A program made the position numbers and the translations under genes. 64,000 nucleotides of DNA from Persicirhabdus sediminis. GTDB taxonomy: Bacteria > Verrucomicrobiota > Verrucomicrobiia > Verrucomicrobiales > Akkermansiaceae. Under the pieces are notes generated by a model, which did no database searches, had not been told where the DNA came from, and was given only the letters and a program-made list of their open reading frames with translations. The stretch spans positions 354,659 through 418,658 of the forward strand of contig NZ_JAENIM010000039.1 of NCBI RefSeq assembly GCF_016595495.1, in the 5' to 3' direction. Shown piece by piece: positions 33,922 to 42,188 of this stretch (the stretch's first letter is position 1; the number at the start of each line of letters is the position of its first letter).

Positions 33922-36657
33922 ATGCAGCAGTCCGAGATAAAGTTAGGCCAACGATGGGTAAGTGAATCTGAGCCAGAGCTCGGCCTGGGGGTGATGCAGG
34001 CGGTTGAGTTTAATCGTGTAGAAATCTATTTTCCAGCGGTTGAGGAAAAGCGTATCTATGCGTTGAAATCAGCTCCTATCCAGAGAGTTACCTTTAAGGT
34101 GGGGGATAAGCTTGAGTTGTTGGACGGTTCTCAGCTGGATGTTGACGCCGTCCAGTTAGCTGATGGATTGCTGACCTATCAATGTGGTGAGCTTGCGGTG
34201 GTAGAGAGCGAGTTGGCGCATACGATAAGTTTTTCTAAACCAGATGCTCGCTTGTTGCTAGGCCAGGCTGATGACCCGCGAGATTTTGCGCTGCGCACGA
34301 GGGCGCTGCGTCACGACTACCAGCTCAGCCAATCACCACTGCGTGGTTTTGTTGGTGGCCGCATGGATTTGATTCCTCATCAGATGTATATTGCCTCAGA
34401 GGTGGCATCGCGTCTCAAGCCGCGGGTTTTGTTAGCCGATGAGGTGGGGTTGGGAAAAACCATCGAGGCAGGTTTGATCATGCACCGTCTGCATCTGACA
34501 GGCCGCGCGAGTCGCATATTAGTGATCGTGCCTGAGCCGCTAGTGAACCAATGGTTTGTGGAAATGTTACGTCGTTTCCAGCTGATGTTTGCTATTTTTG
34601 ATGAAGAACGATGCCAGTCGATTGAGGCTAACGAAGATGGTGTGAATCCATTCATGGATAGTCAGTTAGTTCTATGCTCGCAGGATTTCTTGCTGCAGAA
34701 TCCAGCTAGGGCTCAGCAGGTAATATCCGCTGGTTGGGATTTGTTAGCTGTGGACGAAGCGCATCACCTCGAATGGTCAGAAAACGAGTCTAGCGCAGCG
34801 TACGGCTATATCGAGCAGCTTGCTGGCTGCATTGACGCGGTATTATTGCTGACGGCAACACCACAGCAGCTAGGGCCTGAAGGTCACTTTGCTAGGCTGC
34901 GTTTGTTGGATCCAATTCGCTACCATTCATTAGAAAAGTTTGTCGAAGAAAACCTTCACTATCAAGAAGTAGCTCGCATCGTTGATGAGCTACAGTCAGC
35001 CAAGCCGCTAGCAGCTGCGGATGCTGCAATGATCGCATCTCGCTCGCCGCAGTTAGCTAAGCGGTGTGAGTTGGTGGCTAGTGGTGACGCAGCGAGTCGC
35101 GATTCTTTGATCGCCGACTTGCTAGATGCCTTTGGCACTGGGCGTGTTATGTTCCGCAATACAAGATCGGCACTGCAGGGATTTCCCGAGCGAAAAGCTC
35201 ATTTACACGAACTTCCAGCTGGCGATGAATTTGCTAATAAGTTGGAATTTTTGCTCGATTGGTTGCGCCAAAATGACGATGAAAAATTGTTATTGATTTG
35301 TCGTACTCGCGAAATGGTGGGGCAGATCCAGCAGGCGGTGCAAGACTTACTGAATGTGAAGTGTGCGCAGTTCCATGAAGATATGACCTTGTTGCAGCGC
35401 GATCGCGCGGCGGTGTATTTTTCTGACCCAGAGGGTGCTCAGCTGATGATTTGCTCGGAGATTGGTAGTGAGGGGAGGAACTTCCAGTTTGCTCACCACT
35501 TGTTATTGTTTGATTTGCCGGCTGATCCTGAGCTGTTGGAGCAGCGCATTGGGCGACTCGATCGCATTGGTCAGACATCGACCATTAATATTCATGTGCC
35601 ATTTCAGCTGGATCATTCGAGTGAGGTGTTAGCCAAGTGGTATCATCACGGGTTGGATAGTTTTGAGCACCATCAGCCAGCTGCGGTAGAGGTGTTTGCT
35701 CATAGCCGAGACCAGCTCGAGAGCTTGTTTGAGAATTTTGATCGCGGTCAGCTAGATGAGTTGCTTGTGCAAACTCGCCAACACTGCAAGGAAACCAGCG
35801 AGAAGATGGCCAACGGTCACGACCGTCTGTTGCAGATGAATTCTAGCAAGCCTGAGCGTGCCGCCGAGTTGATCGAGTCGATACGCGATGAGGATGAGCT
35901 GACGACCTTTGAGAATTTTATCATCTACTTGCTAGATCGACTTGGAGCCAAGGTGGAAGAGTTAGGTGATAGAGCCTATCTGATTAAACCTGGCCATGTC
36001 GTCGACGATCACATTGCTGGGATTCCGGATGAGGGGATTTGGGCGAGCTTTGACCGTACCGTGGCGCTGAGCCGTGAAGATATGGTATTTCTGACCAGGG
36101 ATCACCCTTTGGTGCGCGGTGCGCTGGATAGCTTGTTGAGCGACCATCTTGGCAGCTCAAGTTTTGCTGTTTGGCGTCATCCATTGGAGAAGAAGATATT
36201 GCTGCAGGCGAACCTGCTGCTAGAGGCTCATGCGCCAGCGTCCATGCACCTTGATAGATTTCTTGCAGCGACGCCAATTTCTCTGTGCTGCGACCACCAG
36301 CTAGCTGAAGTTTTACCGGCGGATAGGCCGCCAGAAGCAGCGCTGCGCTCAGGTAATCATCGCCCATTGTTAGCGAAAGATGCACTGCGTCTGGACCTGC
36401 TGCCAAAGATGGTGGACAAGCTCCATCAGCTAGCTGAGCTGCAGTCGAAGAAGATCATCAAACAGGCTGAGAAATCAGCGCGTGCCGAGCTGGATCACGA
36501 GCTAGATCGTTTGCAGGCCTTGGCTGAAATCAATGATACGGTGAATCAGCGTGAGATTGATGAGCTGAAAAAACATCGCGACGAGGTGATGGTGGCGATT
36601 TCTAACGCCCGTGTGCGGATGGATTCAATCCGCCTGATCTGGAAGGCGCCAAAGTAG
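33922..36657 (+). CDS. rapA: RapA/HepA-type SWI2/SNF2 ATPase, RNA polymerase recycling factor
   Basis: Binds RNA polymerase and promotes its recycling, using a Swi2/Snf2 ATPase. 911 aa, slightly shorter than the 968-aa Escherichia coli protein. Tudor-like N-terminal region (about 1-100), then Walker A D-E-V-G-L-G-K-T (about 173), V-D-E-A-H-H, L-T-A-T-P, the second helicase lobe with G-S-E-G-R-N-F-Q-F and R-I-G-R-L-D-R-I-G-Q, and the C-terminal coiled and globular part. The start at 33922 lies 8 bp after acyP. It carries about 15 CTAG tetramers by hand count, an example of the base-word pattern noted under findings. Confidence 0.95.
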   Translation: MQQSEIKLGQRWVSESEPELGLGVMQAVEFNRVEIYFPAVEEKRIYALKSAPIQRVTFKVGDKLELLDGSQLDVDAVQLADGLLTYQCGELAVVESELAHTISFSKPDARLLLGQADDPRDFALRTRALRHDYQLSQSPLRGFVGGRMDLIPHQMYIASEVASRLKPRVLLADEVGLGKTIEAGLIMHRLHLTGRASRILVIVPEPLVNQWFVEMLRRFQLMFAIFDEERCQSIEANEDGVNPFMDSQLVLCSQDFLLQNPARAQQVISAGWDLLAVDEAHHLEWSENESSAAYGYIEQLAGCIDAVLLLTATPQQLGPEGHFARLRLLDPIRYHSLEKFVEENLHYQEVARIVDELQSAKPLAAADAAMIASRSPQLAKRCELVASGDAASRDSLIADLLDAFGTGRVMFRNTRSALQGFPERKAHLHELPAGDEFANKLEFLLDWLRQNDDEKLLLICRTREMVGQIQQAVQDLLNVKCAQFHEDMTLLQRDRAAVYFSDPEGAQLMICSEIGSEGRNFQFAHHLLLFDLPADPELLEQRIGRLDRIGQTSTINIHVPFQLDHSSEVLAKWYHHGLDSFEHHQPAAVEVFAHSRDQLESLFENFDRGQLDELLVQTRQHCKETSEKMANGHDRLLQMNSSKPERAAELIESIRDEDELTTFENFIIYLLDRLGAKVEELGDRAYLIKPGHVVDDHIAGIPDEGIWASFDRTVALSREDMVFLTRDHPLVRGALDSLLSDHLGSSSFAVWRHPLEKKILLQANLLLEAHAPASMHLDRFLAATPISLCCDHQLAEVLPADRPPEAALRSGNHRPLLAKDALRLDLLPKMVDKLHQLAELQSKKIIKQAEKSARAELDHELDRLQALAEINDTVNQREIDELKKHRDEVMVAISNARVRMDSIRLIWKAPK

Positions 36658-36679
36658 GTGGTATTAGTTTTCTAACTAG

Positions 36680-36714
36680 GCTCCAGCGGGGTGATTACCG
36701 CTGGAGCTTTTTTT
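36680..36714 (+). terminator. Terminator of the acyP-rapA operon
   Basis: Perfect 10-bp stem GCTCCAGCGG/CCGCTGGAGC, 8-base loop, seven T. Confidence 0.92.
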
Positions 36715-36729
36715 GTGAAAATTCATCAG

Positions 36730-37407
36730 TTAGGCTTGTGCTGCTAGCATGGCAGCTTGGATGGCTTTCACCTTGTCCATGTCTTTGATGCCTGGTGAGA
36801 TCTCGGCGCCAGAGGCGATGTCGATACATGCTGGGCGCACGGTGGCGACCGCTTCTTGGGCGTTGGCTGGTGTGATGCCGCCAGCTAACATGACTGGGAT
36901 TTCGGCGTGTGATTGCATGAATGTGCGTGCGTGATTCCAGTCGAAAGTATGACCGGTGCCGCCGTAGACGCCAGGGGCGGGCGCATCTAGCAAGAGTGCG
37001 TTAGCGCCGTAGCTGGCGATATCGTTAAGTGAGTCGGCTGCGTTAACGCCAATGGCTTTGATGAATGGTAACTTGGCATCGATGAATGGCTGGCAGTAGG
37101 CAAGGTCTTCGTCGCCGTGGAATTGCACCATGTCTAGCAGCCCATCTTCGAGTAACTGTTTTGGTAGGCTCGGGTCGGCATTGACAAAAACACCAACGCG
37201 GACGATGCGGCCAGCGCTAGATTTTAGCCACTCGGTGGCGTCAGCTGGCGTGATGTAGCGTTTTGACTTTGGGTAAAAATTCACGCCGAGGGCATCGACG
37301 CCGCAGGCTATGAGTGCTTCAGCATCAGCGGTTGTGGTGACGCCGCAGATTTTTAATGCGCAGCTGGCTGGTGATAGAAAGTCGTTAAGCATGCCGCAAT
37401 CAACCAT
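36730..37407 (-). CDS. trpF: Phosphoribosylanthranilate isomerase TrpF
   Basis: Third step of tryptophan synthesis: Amadori rearrangement of phosphoribosylanthranilate. The TIM barrel begins with L-K-I-C-G-V-T (catalytic Cys), contains G-V-N-F-Y-P-K-S-K-R-Y, and ends with D-A-P-A-P-G-V-Y-G-G-T-G, whose first Asp is the general acid. The N-terminus is uncertain: in-frame ATGs at 37458, 37407 and 37392 give 242, 225 or 220 aa, none with a clear Shine-Dalgarno, and the conserved fold starts well inside all of them. It stands apart from other trp genes and is divergent from sixA. Confidence 0.93.
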   Translation of the reverse strand: MVDCGMLNDFLSPASCALKICGVTTTADAEALIACGVDALGVNFYPKSKRYITPADATEWLKSSAGRIVRVGVFVNADPSLPKQLLEDGLLDMVQFHGDEDLAYCQPFIDAKLPFIKAIGVNAADSLNDIASYGANALLLDAPAPGVYGGTGHTFDWNHARTFMQSHAEIPVMLAGGITPANAQEAVATVRPACIDIASGAEISPGIKDMDKVKAIQAAMLAAQA

Positions 37408-37505
37408 GAAATGGCCTAGATTAAAGTAAAAACCAGTGGCGGTGGAGAATTTGGACATTCATCGTATGAATTTCTGCCAATCTGTAGTAGCGTATTGATT
37501 GATCT

Positions 37506-37991
37506 ATGGACTTAATCATTATTCGACACGCAAAGGCTGAAGATAATCAAGGCGCTGATGGTGAACGGGCGCTCACTGATAAGGGGATTAGCCAAGGTGA
37601 GGCGGTTGGCGATTTGCTCATCCAGCTGGATCTCGAGCCCGATGTAGTATTAGCTAGCCCGCTGGTGCGCGCGCGACAGACTGCTGAGGCGATCTGTTCT
37701 CGCTGGGAGGCGGCGACGCCTATTATTGAACCCTGGCTGAGCTGTGGCATGCCGCCATCCGAGGCGAAGGTGGAGTTGCAGGCGTATAGTGCTTTTCAGA
37801 CGGTGGCGATAGTTGGTCACGAGCCAGATCTGTCTTGTTTGGTTGAGCACATTCTCGGCATGCAAATTGGCTGCTGTGAGATGAAAAAGGCCAGTGTTTG
37901 TTATATTAAAGATGTGAAACTGAATGGTGGTGGCGGCGTTTTGGGTTTTCTTGTACCCGTGGCGGCTATGGCGAAAAAAGCGAGTGAGTAG
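37506..37991 (+). CDS. sixA: SixA-type phosphohistidine phosphatase
   Basis: Small histidine phosphatase of 161 aa, like SixA, which dephosphorylates phosphohistidine of Hpt domains or the nitrogen phosphotransferase system. Catalytic His8 in I-I-R-H-A-K-A-E. The second His is in V-G-H-E-P-D-L-S near residue 103. The middle A-S-P-L-V-R-A-R-Q-T-A-E motif is typical. It has its own region, divergent from trpF; a weak hairpin at 38089-38110 may end its transcript. Confidence 0.9.
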   Translation: MDLIIIRHAKAEDNQGADGERALTDKGISQGEAVGDLLIQLDLEPDVVLASPLVRARQTAEAICSRWEAATPIIEPWLSCGMPPSEAKVELQAYSAFQTVAIVGHEPDLSCLVEHILGMQIGCCEMKKASVCYIKDVKLNGGGGVLGFLVPVAAMAKKASE

Positions 37992-38061
37992 CTAGAATGT
38001 CCAGCTGGAGATTTGATTCATGCCTTTGATGAATGATCTGCATGCTTGTGGCGCTGACAAG

Positions 38062-38113
38062 TTAGCGCGCTTGCGCTAAGTTCATCTCAATTGGCTGTGG
38101 ATGGCCAATTTTG
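38062..38113 (+). terminator. Pair of hairpins after sixA, possible terminator
   Basis: TTAGCGC-GCTT-GCGCTAA (38062-38079) and AATTGGC/GCCAATT (38089-38110) followed by a short T-run. The second is the better terminator candidate, though weak. Confidence 0.4.
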
Positions 38114-38231
38114 TGTTAAGAGTCTACCATACAAAGACGCCTGCCGCTGCACGCATGTTCTGTCCGAGTTTGTGCAGTGGTGGGTAAACACCAAGTTTTT
38201 GTTTGATGCCGACTGCGGGTTTCCAGCTGGC

Positions 38232-38573
38232 TTAGTCGATGAGTTCGTCGTCGGACGGCGCCTTGGGTAGCACGGTGAGCAGGAGAATGGGAAGTAGGAT
38301 GATGCCGCCAATCATGGCGAGGTCGTCGGTATTTTCTGGTAGCTCAACGAGCTCGTTTTTGGCGATGAAATGGATGGTGAATTTGGCGATCTCAAATGCC
38401 GAAAATAGGAGGGCGACACCGGTGGCGTAGACCAGCAGCTTAACTTTGTGGCGGAAGCTGGCTGATTTTTTTTTCGCGAGCCGAACTAGTAAATGGCTAG
38501 CGATTAGCATCAGCACGGTGACGGAGATGATTTCCATAAACGTAACTATCAGTTTTTCAGCTGGTTTAGACAA
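38232..38573 (-). CDS. Small hypothetical membrane protein
   Basis: 113 aa from 38573; a second ATG at 38537 would give 101 aa. Three hydrophobic segments (about residues 14-30, 47-68 and 85-105) with a Lys-rich loop between the first two. No recognised family and no catalytic motif. It lies alone between sixA and cysK. Confidence 0.65.
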   Translation of the reverse strand: MSKPAEKLIVTFMEIISVTVLMLIASHLLVRLAKKKSASFRHKVKLLVYATGVALLFSAFEIAKFTIHFIAKNELVELPENTDDLAMIGGIILLPILLLTVLPKAPSDDELID

Positions 38574-38696
38574 CTGAAATTAGGTATGAAGTGAGACAAG
38601 CGTGTTAATTAAGAGGCTATTTAGGTAAGTTACTTTGGATTATGCTTGCAGCTGGCTGGAAAATGCCGATTTTATGTGCATCCAAATTTTTAAATT

Positions 38697-39659
38697 ATGA
38701 GTAAGGTAGCAACAACACTAGCAGATACCGTGGGGAATACTCCACTTGTGAAACTCAACTCTGTCGTCGAAGGTCTTGAGGCCGACGTTCTCGTGAAGGC
38801 AGAATTTTTTAACCCGCTGTTCAGCGTGAAAGATCGTATTGGTAAGGCCATGATCGAGGCTGCTGAAAAAGACGGCACGCTCAAGCCAGGTGGCACCATC
38901 GTTGAGCCAACATCAGGTAATACTGGTATCGCGCTGGCATTTGTAGCGCGTGCTAAAGGTTACAAGTGCATCTTGGTGATGCCTGAGACCATGTCACAAG
39001 AGCGCCGCGTGCTTTTGGCGATGCTTGGTGCTGAGATCGTACTGACTCCTGGTGCTAAGGGAATGGGTGGCGCGATTGCTAAAGCTAAGCAGCTGGTTGA
39101 AGAGCTAGGTGCTTTTGGTCCTAGCCAGTTTGATAACCCAGCAAACCCACAGATTCACCGTGAGACAACAGGTCCTGAGATCTGGGAAGCAACTGACGGC
39201 AAAGTAGACGCGTTTGTAGCCGGTGTAGGTACTGGTGGTACACTTACTGGTGTGGGTGAAGTTCTCAAGGCGAACAATCCTGAAGTTAAGATCGTAGCGG
39301 TTGAGCCAGCTGATAGCCCAGTGATTTCTGGTGGTAAGCCAGGTCCTCACAAGATTCAGGGTATTGGTGCAGGATTCATCCCAGGCAACCTCAATACTGA
39401 GATTGTTGACGAAGTGATCACTGTGACTAACGAAGATGCGTTTGCGACTTCTCAGCAGGTGAACCAGCAAGAAGGTATCCCAACTGGTATTTCTTCAGGT
39501 GCGAATATCTGGGCGGCTATCCAGCTGGCTAAGCGTCCTGAAATGAAAGGCAAAACGATTGTCACTATCGCAGCGAGTTCTACTGAGCGTTACCTCAGTA
39601 CACCACTTGCTGAGTCAGTACGCGCTGAAGTCGCTAACCTGCCAGTTGCTGAGCTGTAA
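38697..39659 (+). CDS. cysK: Cysteine synthase A (O-acetylserine sulfhydrylase)
   Basis: Makes cysteine from O-acetylserine and sulfide with pyridoxal phosphate. 320 aa. PLP lysine Lys45 in F-S-V-K-D-R-I-G, the T-S-G-N-T-G-I-A substrate loop near residue 77, and [10 protein letters not shown] for phosphate binding are all intact. The start has no Shine-Dalgarno; an AGCTGGCTGG-type motif lies about 40 bp upstream. A strong terminator follows. No cysE is nearby. Confidence 0.97.
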   Translation: MSKVATTLADTVGNTPLVKLNSVVEGLEADVLVKAEFFNPLFSVKDRIGKAMIEAAEKDGTLKPGGTIVEPTSGNTGIALAFVARAKGYKCILVMPETMSQERRVLLAMLGAEIVLTPGAKGMGGAIAKAKQLVEELGAFGPSQFDNPANPQIHRETTGPEIWEATDGKVDAFVAGVGTGGTLTGVGEVLKANNPEVKIVAVEPADSPVISGGKPGPHKIQGIGAGFIPGNLNTEIVDEVITVTNEDAFATSQQVNQQEGIPTGISSGANIWAAIQLAKRPEMKGKTIVTIAASSTERYLSTPLAESVRAEVANLPVAEL

Positions 39660-39684
39660 TTTCCAGCTAGCTGAAAATTTTCCA

Positions 39685-39717
39685 CCTCTCGTCCATCTTT
39701 GGGTGAGAGGTTTTTTT
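39685..39717 (+). terminator. Terminator of cysK
   Basis: CCTCTC...GAGAGG stem extended by inner TCC/GGG pairing, then seven T. Confidence 0.85.
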
Positions 39718-39769
39718 GTCTAGCTGGCTGACTAGAATGGGAAAATCTAGCTAGCCAGTGGGCAAAAAT

Positions 39770-39850
39770 TTCCCCGACTAGAGCGAGGTGCGTGCTGGAG
39801 CCGTTTATGGCTCTGGCTGTAGGCATCTGGGAAATGCTCCAGTCGGGGAA
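39770..39850. other. 81-nt long-range hairpin between cysK and sulfatase
   Basis: Perfect 10-bp outer arms TTCCCCGACT (39770-39779) and AGTCGGGGAA (39841-39850), continued by GAGC/GCTC after a single mismatch, with smaller inner stems (GGTGC/GCATC and GAGCC/GGCTC). There is no T-run, so it is not a simple terminator. It may be a structured RNA or a small mobile hairpin element. Confidence 0.5.
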
Positions 39851-39887
39851 TTGAGTGATGTCAGCTGACTAATTTCGTGAGGGTTTA

Positions 39888-41456
39888 TTATTTGTTATTC
39901 TTTTTGGCTTTGCCTTTTTCCTGCTTAGCTTTTTGCTGTTCGATGTATGCCTGCACTTTGTCTACACGCGCAGGTTTTGGGTAATCAGCTGGGTCGAGTC
40001 CCTCGGTGCTTGATACATATGTGGCAAGCTCTGCTGCTGTGGCTGGCGGTGACATTGCGTCGAGTTCGTCACAGTGCTTCTTGAGCATTTCAACGATTTC
40101 TGGGTACTGTGCTGAGATGTCGTTACTTTCTGTTGGGTCTTCGGCAATGTTGTAGAGTTCAGGTTCAAAGAAAAACCCGTTCTGTCTATCGGCAGGGTTT
40201 GGTCTATCGATAGGGTTGTTCTTTGGTGTGCCAGCTAGTTTTTTAGCGGCCCCGAGCATTCTGTCATTGCGTCGCCAGACGAGTTTCATGTCGCCTTTGC
40301 GGATGGCGTAGCCACGACCAGCGCGCCACATTAGAAGGCGGTCTTTTACTGGCTCGATCTCACCGCTGAGAGCTGGGAGCATATTGATGCCGTCAAATTC
40401 ACGATCTGTAGGTAGCGTGATATTTGCAGCGGCTGCCATGGTTGGCAAAATATCCAAGCTGGAGACCACTTCTGGGTAATCGTCGCCGACAATTTTACCA
40501 GCTGGCCAGTGGATACCGAATGCCACGTGGTTGCCGCCATCTAGAATTTCGGCTTTGCCACCTGAGAATGGTCGATTGTTGATTTCTACACAGGCTGGAT
40601 CGTTTTTGAGCACACCGCCGCCGCCATTGTCGTTGAGGAAAAAGACGATGGTATTGTCGCGTTCGCCAATGTCATCGAGGCACTTGAGGATGCGCCCTAG
40701 GTTTTGGTCGACGTTTTCCATCATGCCGACGTACTGGTGGATGCCGTAATCTTCCATGCCTTTAGGTGCTTCGATGGGGCCGTGCATGGCATTCGGGCAC
40801 AGGTATAGGAAAAATGGCTGCTTTGGCGCTACCGATTTCATCCAGTCAATGCTGAGATCAACCATAAGGTCTGTCTTGTAGCGGGCGTCGCCATTTTCTT
40901 GTATGGGCCAGTCAGCTGGCTCTTCATTGATGAGAAGTTTTGATCTGCCGGTCTCTAGCATTTTTGCGGTAGGGTTGTGGCGGCCAACGGGGTAGACGTG
41001 GTAATCAAAACCGCGCTGCAGGGGGAGAAATTCTTTATTCTCACCGAGGTGCCATTTGCCGACGGCGGCACAGGTGTAACCAGCTGGCTTGAGAATGTCG
41101 GCGATGGTGAGTTCGTCTAGCGAGAGTCCATGTTTCAGGGCTAAGGCATTCTCGGTGCCGCCGCTGAGTGTCTCGTAGGCAAATCTAGCTTGAAAGCGAC
41201 CAGTGATGAGGCCTGCGCGAGATGGGGCGCAAACGCCGTGGGTGACATACCCTTGCTTGCAGAAGCGACCTTCGGTGAAGAGCTTGTCGATATTGGGTGT
41301 CTTGATGACTTTGCTGCCTGTGTAGCCAGTGGCATTGTAGTGCACGTCGTCTAGTAAGATGACTACGAAGTTGGGCTTTTCAGGTTTTTCGGCAGCTATA
41401 AGAGTGGCTGCCGCGCAGCTAATAAGTAGCGCTGAGGCTAGTGATTTGATGTTCAT
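39888..41456 (-). CDS. Secreted sulfatase (formylglycine type)
   Basis: Arylsulfatase-fold enzyme of the alkaline-phosphatase superfamily, likely removing sulfate from polysaccharides. 522 aa; signal peptide ending near L-I-A-A. Metal-binding D-D at residues 36-37 and the C-A-P-S-R sequence with Cys76 as the formylglycine precursor are intact. Formylglycine-generating enzyme is not encoded in the window. The C-terminus ends in a Lys-rich tail (K-Q-E-K-G-K-A-K-K-N-N-K). The start at 41456 matches the signal peptide. It fits the fucosidase and GH2 as part of algal polysaccharide use, by inference. Confidence 0.93.
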   Translation of the reverse strand: MNIKSLASALLISCAAATLIAAEKPEKPNFVVILLDDVHYNATGYTGSKVIKTPNIDKLFTEGRFCKQGYVTHGVCAPSRAGLITGRFQARFAYETLSGGTENALALKHGLSLDELTIADILKPAGYTCAAVGKWHLGENKEFLPLQRGFDYHVYPVGRHNPTAKMLETGRSKLLINEEPADWPIQENGDARYKTDLMVDLSIDWMKSVAPKQPFFLYLCPNAMHGPIEAPKGMEDYGIHQYVGMMENVDQNLGRILKCLDDIGERDNTIVFFLNDNGGGGVLKNDPACVEINNRPFSGGKAEILDGGNHVAFGIHWPAGKIVGDDYPEVVSSLDILPTMAAAANITLPTDREFDGINMLPALSGEIEPVKDRLLMWRAGRGYAIRKGDMKLVWRRNDRMLGAAKKLAGTPKNNPIDRPNPADRQNGFFFEPELYNIAEDPTESNDISAQYPEIVEMLKKHCDELDAMSPPATAAELATYVSSTEGLDPADYPKPARVDKVQAYIEQQKAKQEKGKAKKNNK

Positions 41457-41705
41457 GGTGTGCTAAGTATGTGTTTACTAGGTAGTAAAATACTTAGACT
41501 GAATAGCTTTACAATATGAAATTAATTTACCCCTGTGGAAGCGGGGTCTTGCAGCACGGTGTGTTGTGGGCCGGCTAGGTATCAATCGCGAGATTATTCG
41601 ATTTAGCGTATTGGCTGGAATTTACCTCGGCTGAGCCTGATGTTGTCAGGGGATTTTTGTATATGTGATGCGTTGGCGGGCTAGGAGCTGCCTGGATCTG
41701 GGCAC
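41457..41705. other. Intergenic region without a gene
   Basis: No gene or named repeat recognised. It presumably includes the sulfatase promoter on the minus strand. Confidence 0.4.
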
Positions 41706-41736
41706 AAAAAAACGCAGCTTGTCTGGCTGCGTTTTT
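41706..41736. terminator. Terminator of infA (bidirectional)
   Basis: 11-bp stem AAAAACGCAGC (41708-41718) with GCTGCGTTTTT (41726-41736), loop of seven. Read on the minus strand it is followed by a T-run, which suits infA. Confidence 0.88.
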
Positions 41737-41764
41737 GATTTCTTAAATGAATCGATTTGAGGCG

Positions 41765-42079
41765 TTAGCCTACACGGAAGACGATGCGTGCTTTGGTGGT
41801 GTCATATGGAGACATCTCCATTTTTACACGGTCGCCAACCACGAGACGGATGAAACGCTTGCGCATTTTACCTGAAATGTGAGCCAAGACTTCGTGACCA
41901 TTTTGCAGTTCCACTTTGAACATGGTGCCTGCCAGAACGCTCTTGATAACGCCTTCGATCTCAATGGCTGAATCTTCGCGATCATCATCACGACGCTTCT
42001 TCATTGGGCCACGGTTATTGCGTCTGCGGTTGCCGCCTGGTCTTCTGCCTCGGTTTGGTCTTTTTGGTTTTCCTGCTAT
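41765..42079 (-). CDS. infA: Translation initiation factor IF-1, probable AUA start
   Basis: Binds the ribosomal A site during initiation. The first ATG is at 42004, giving 79 aa; the conserved part, from I-E-I-E-G-V-I-K through G-K-M-R-K-R-F-I-R to the C-terminal R-I-V-F-R, is complete. However, the frame stays open upstream to 42079. There an ATA codon sits 7 bases behind a perfect AAAGGAG (42087-42093), while the ATG at 42004 has no Shine-Dalgarno. Starting at ATA gives 104 aa with a basic extension ([15 protein letters not shown]) of R/G/N/P composition. Either the start is a rare AUA codon or a base is misread. glnS lies upstream on the same strand, so infA is probably in its transcript. 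Confidence 0.85.
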   Translation of the reverse strand: MAGKPKRPNRGRRPGGNRRRNNRGPMKKRRDDDREDSAIEIEGVIKSVLAGTMFKVELQNGHEVLAHISGKMRKRFIRLVVGDRVKMEMSPYDTTKARIVFRVG

Positions 42080-42086
42080 GGCTCTG

Positions 42087-42093
42087 CTCCTTT
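42087..42093 (-). promoter_or_regulatory. Strong Shine-Dalgarno AAAGGAG before an ATA codon
   Basis: Seven bases upstream of ATA 42077-42079 (minus strand). It is one of the best SD matches in the window. No ATG, GTG or TTG exists at the right distance in any frame. Confidence 0.7.
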
Positions 42094-42188
42094 GTTGTTT
42101 GCTGTCTACTTGGATAGTTTACCACAGATCCATGAAGACAGCGGAACGTTTCTTAATTCAGTGTAATTAGCAATACTAAAATGCGTCT

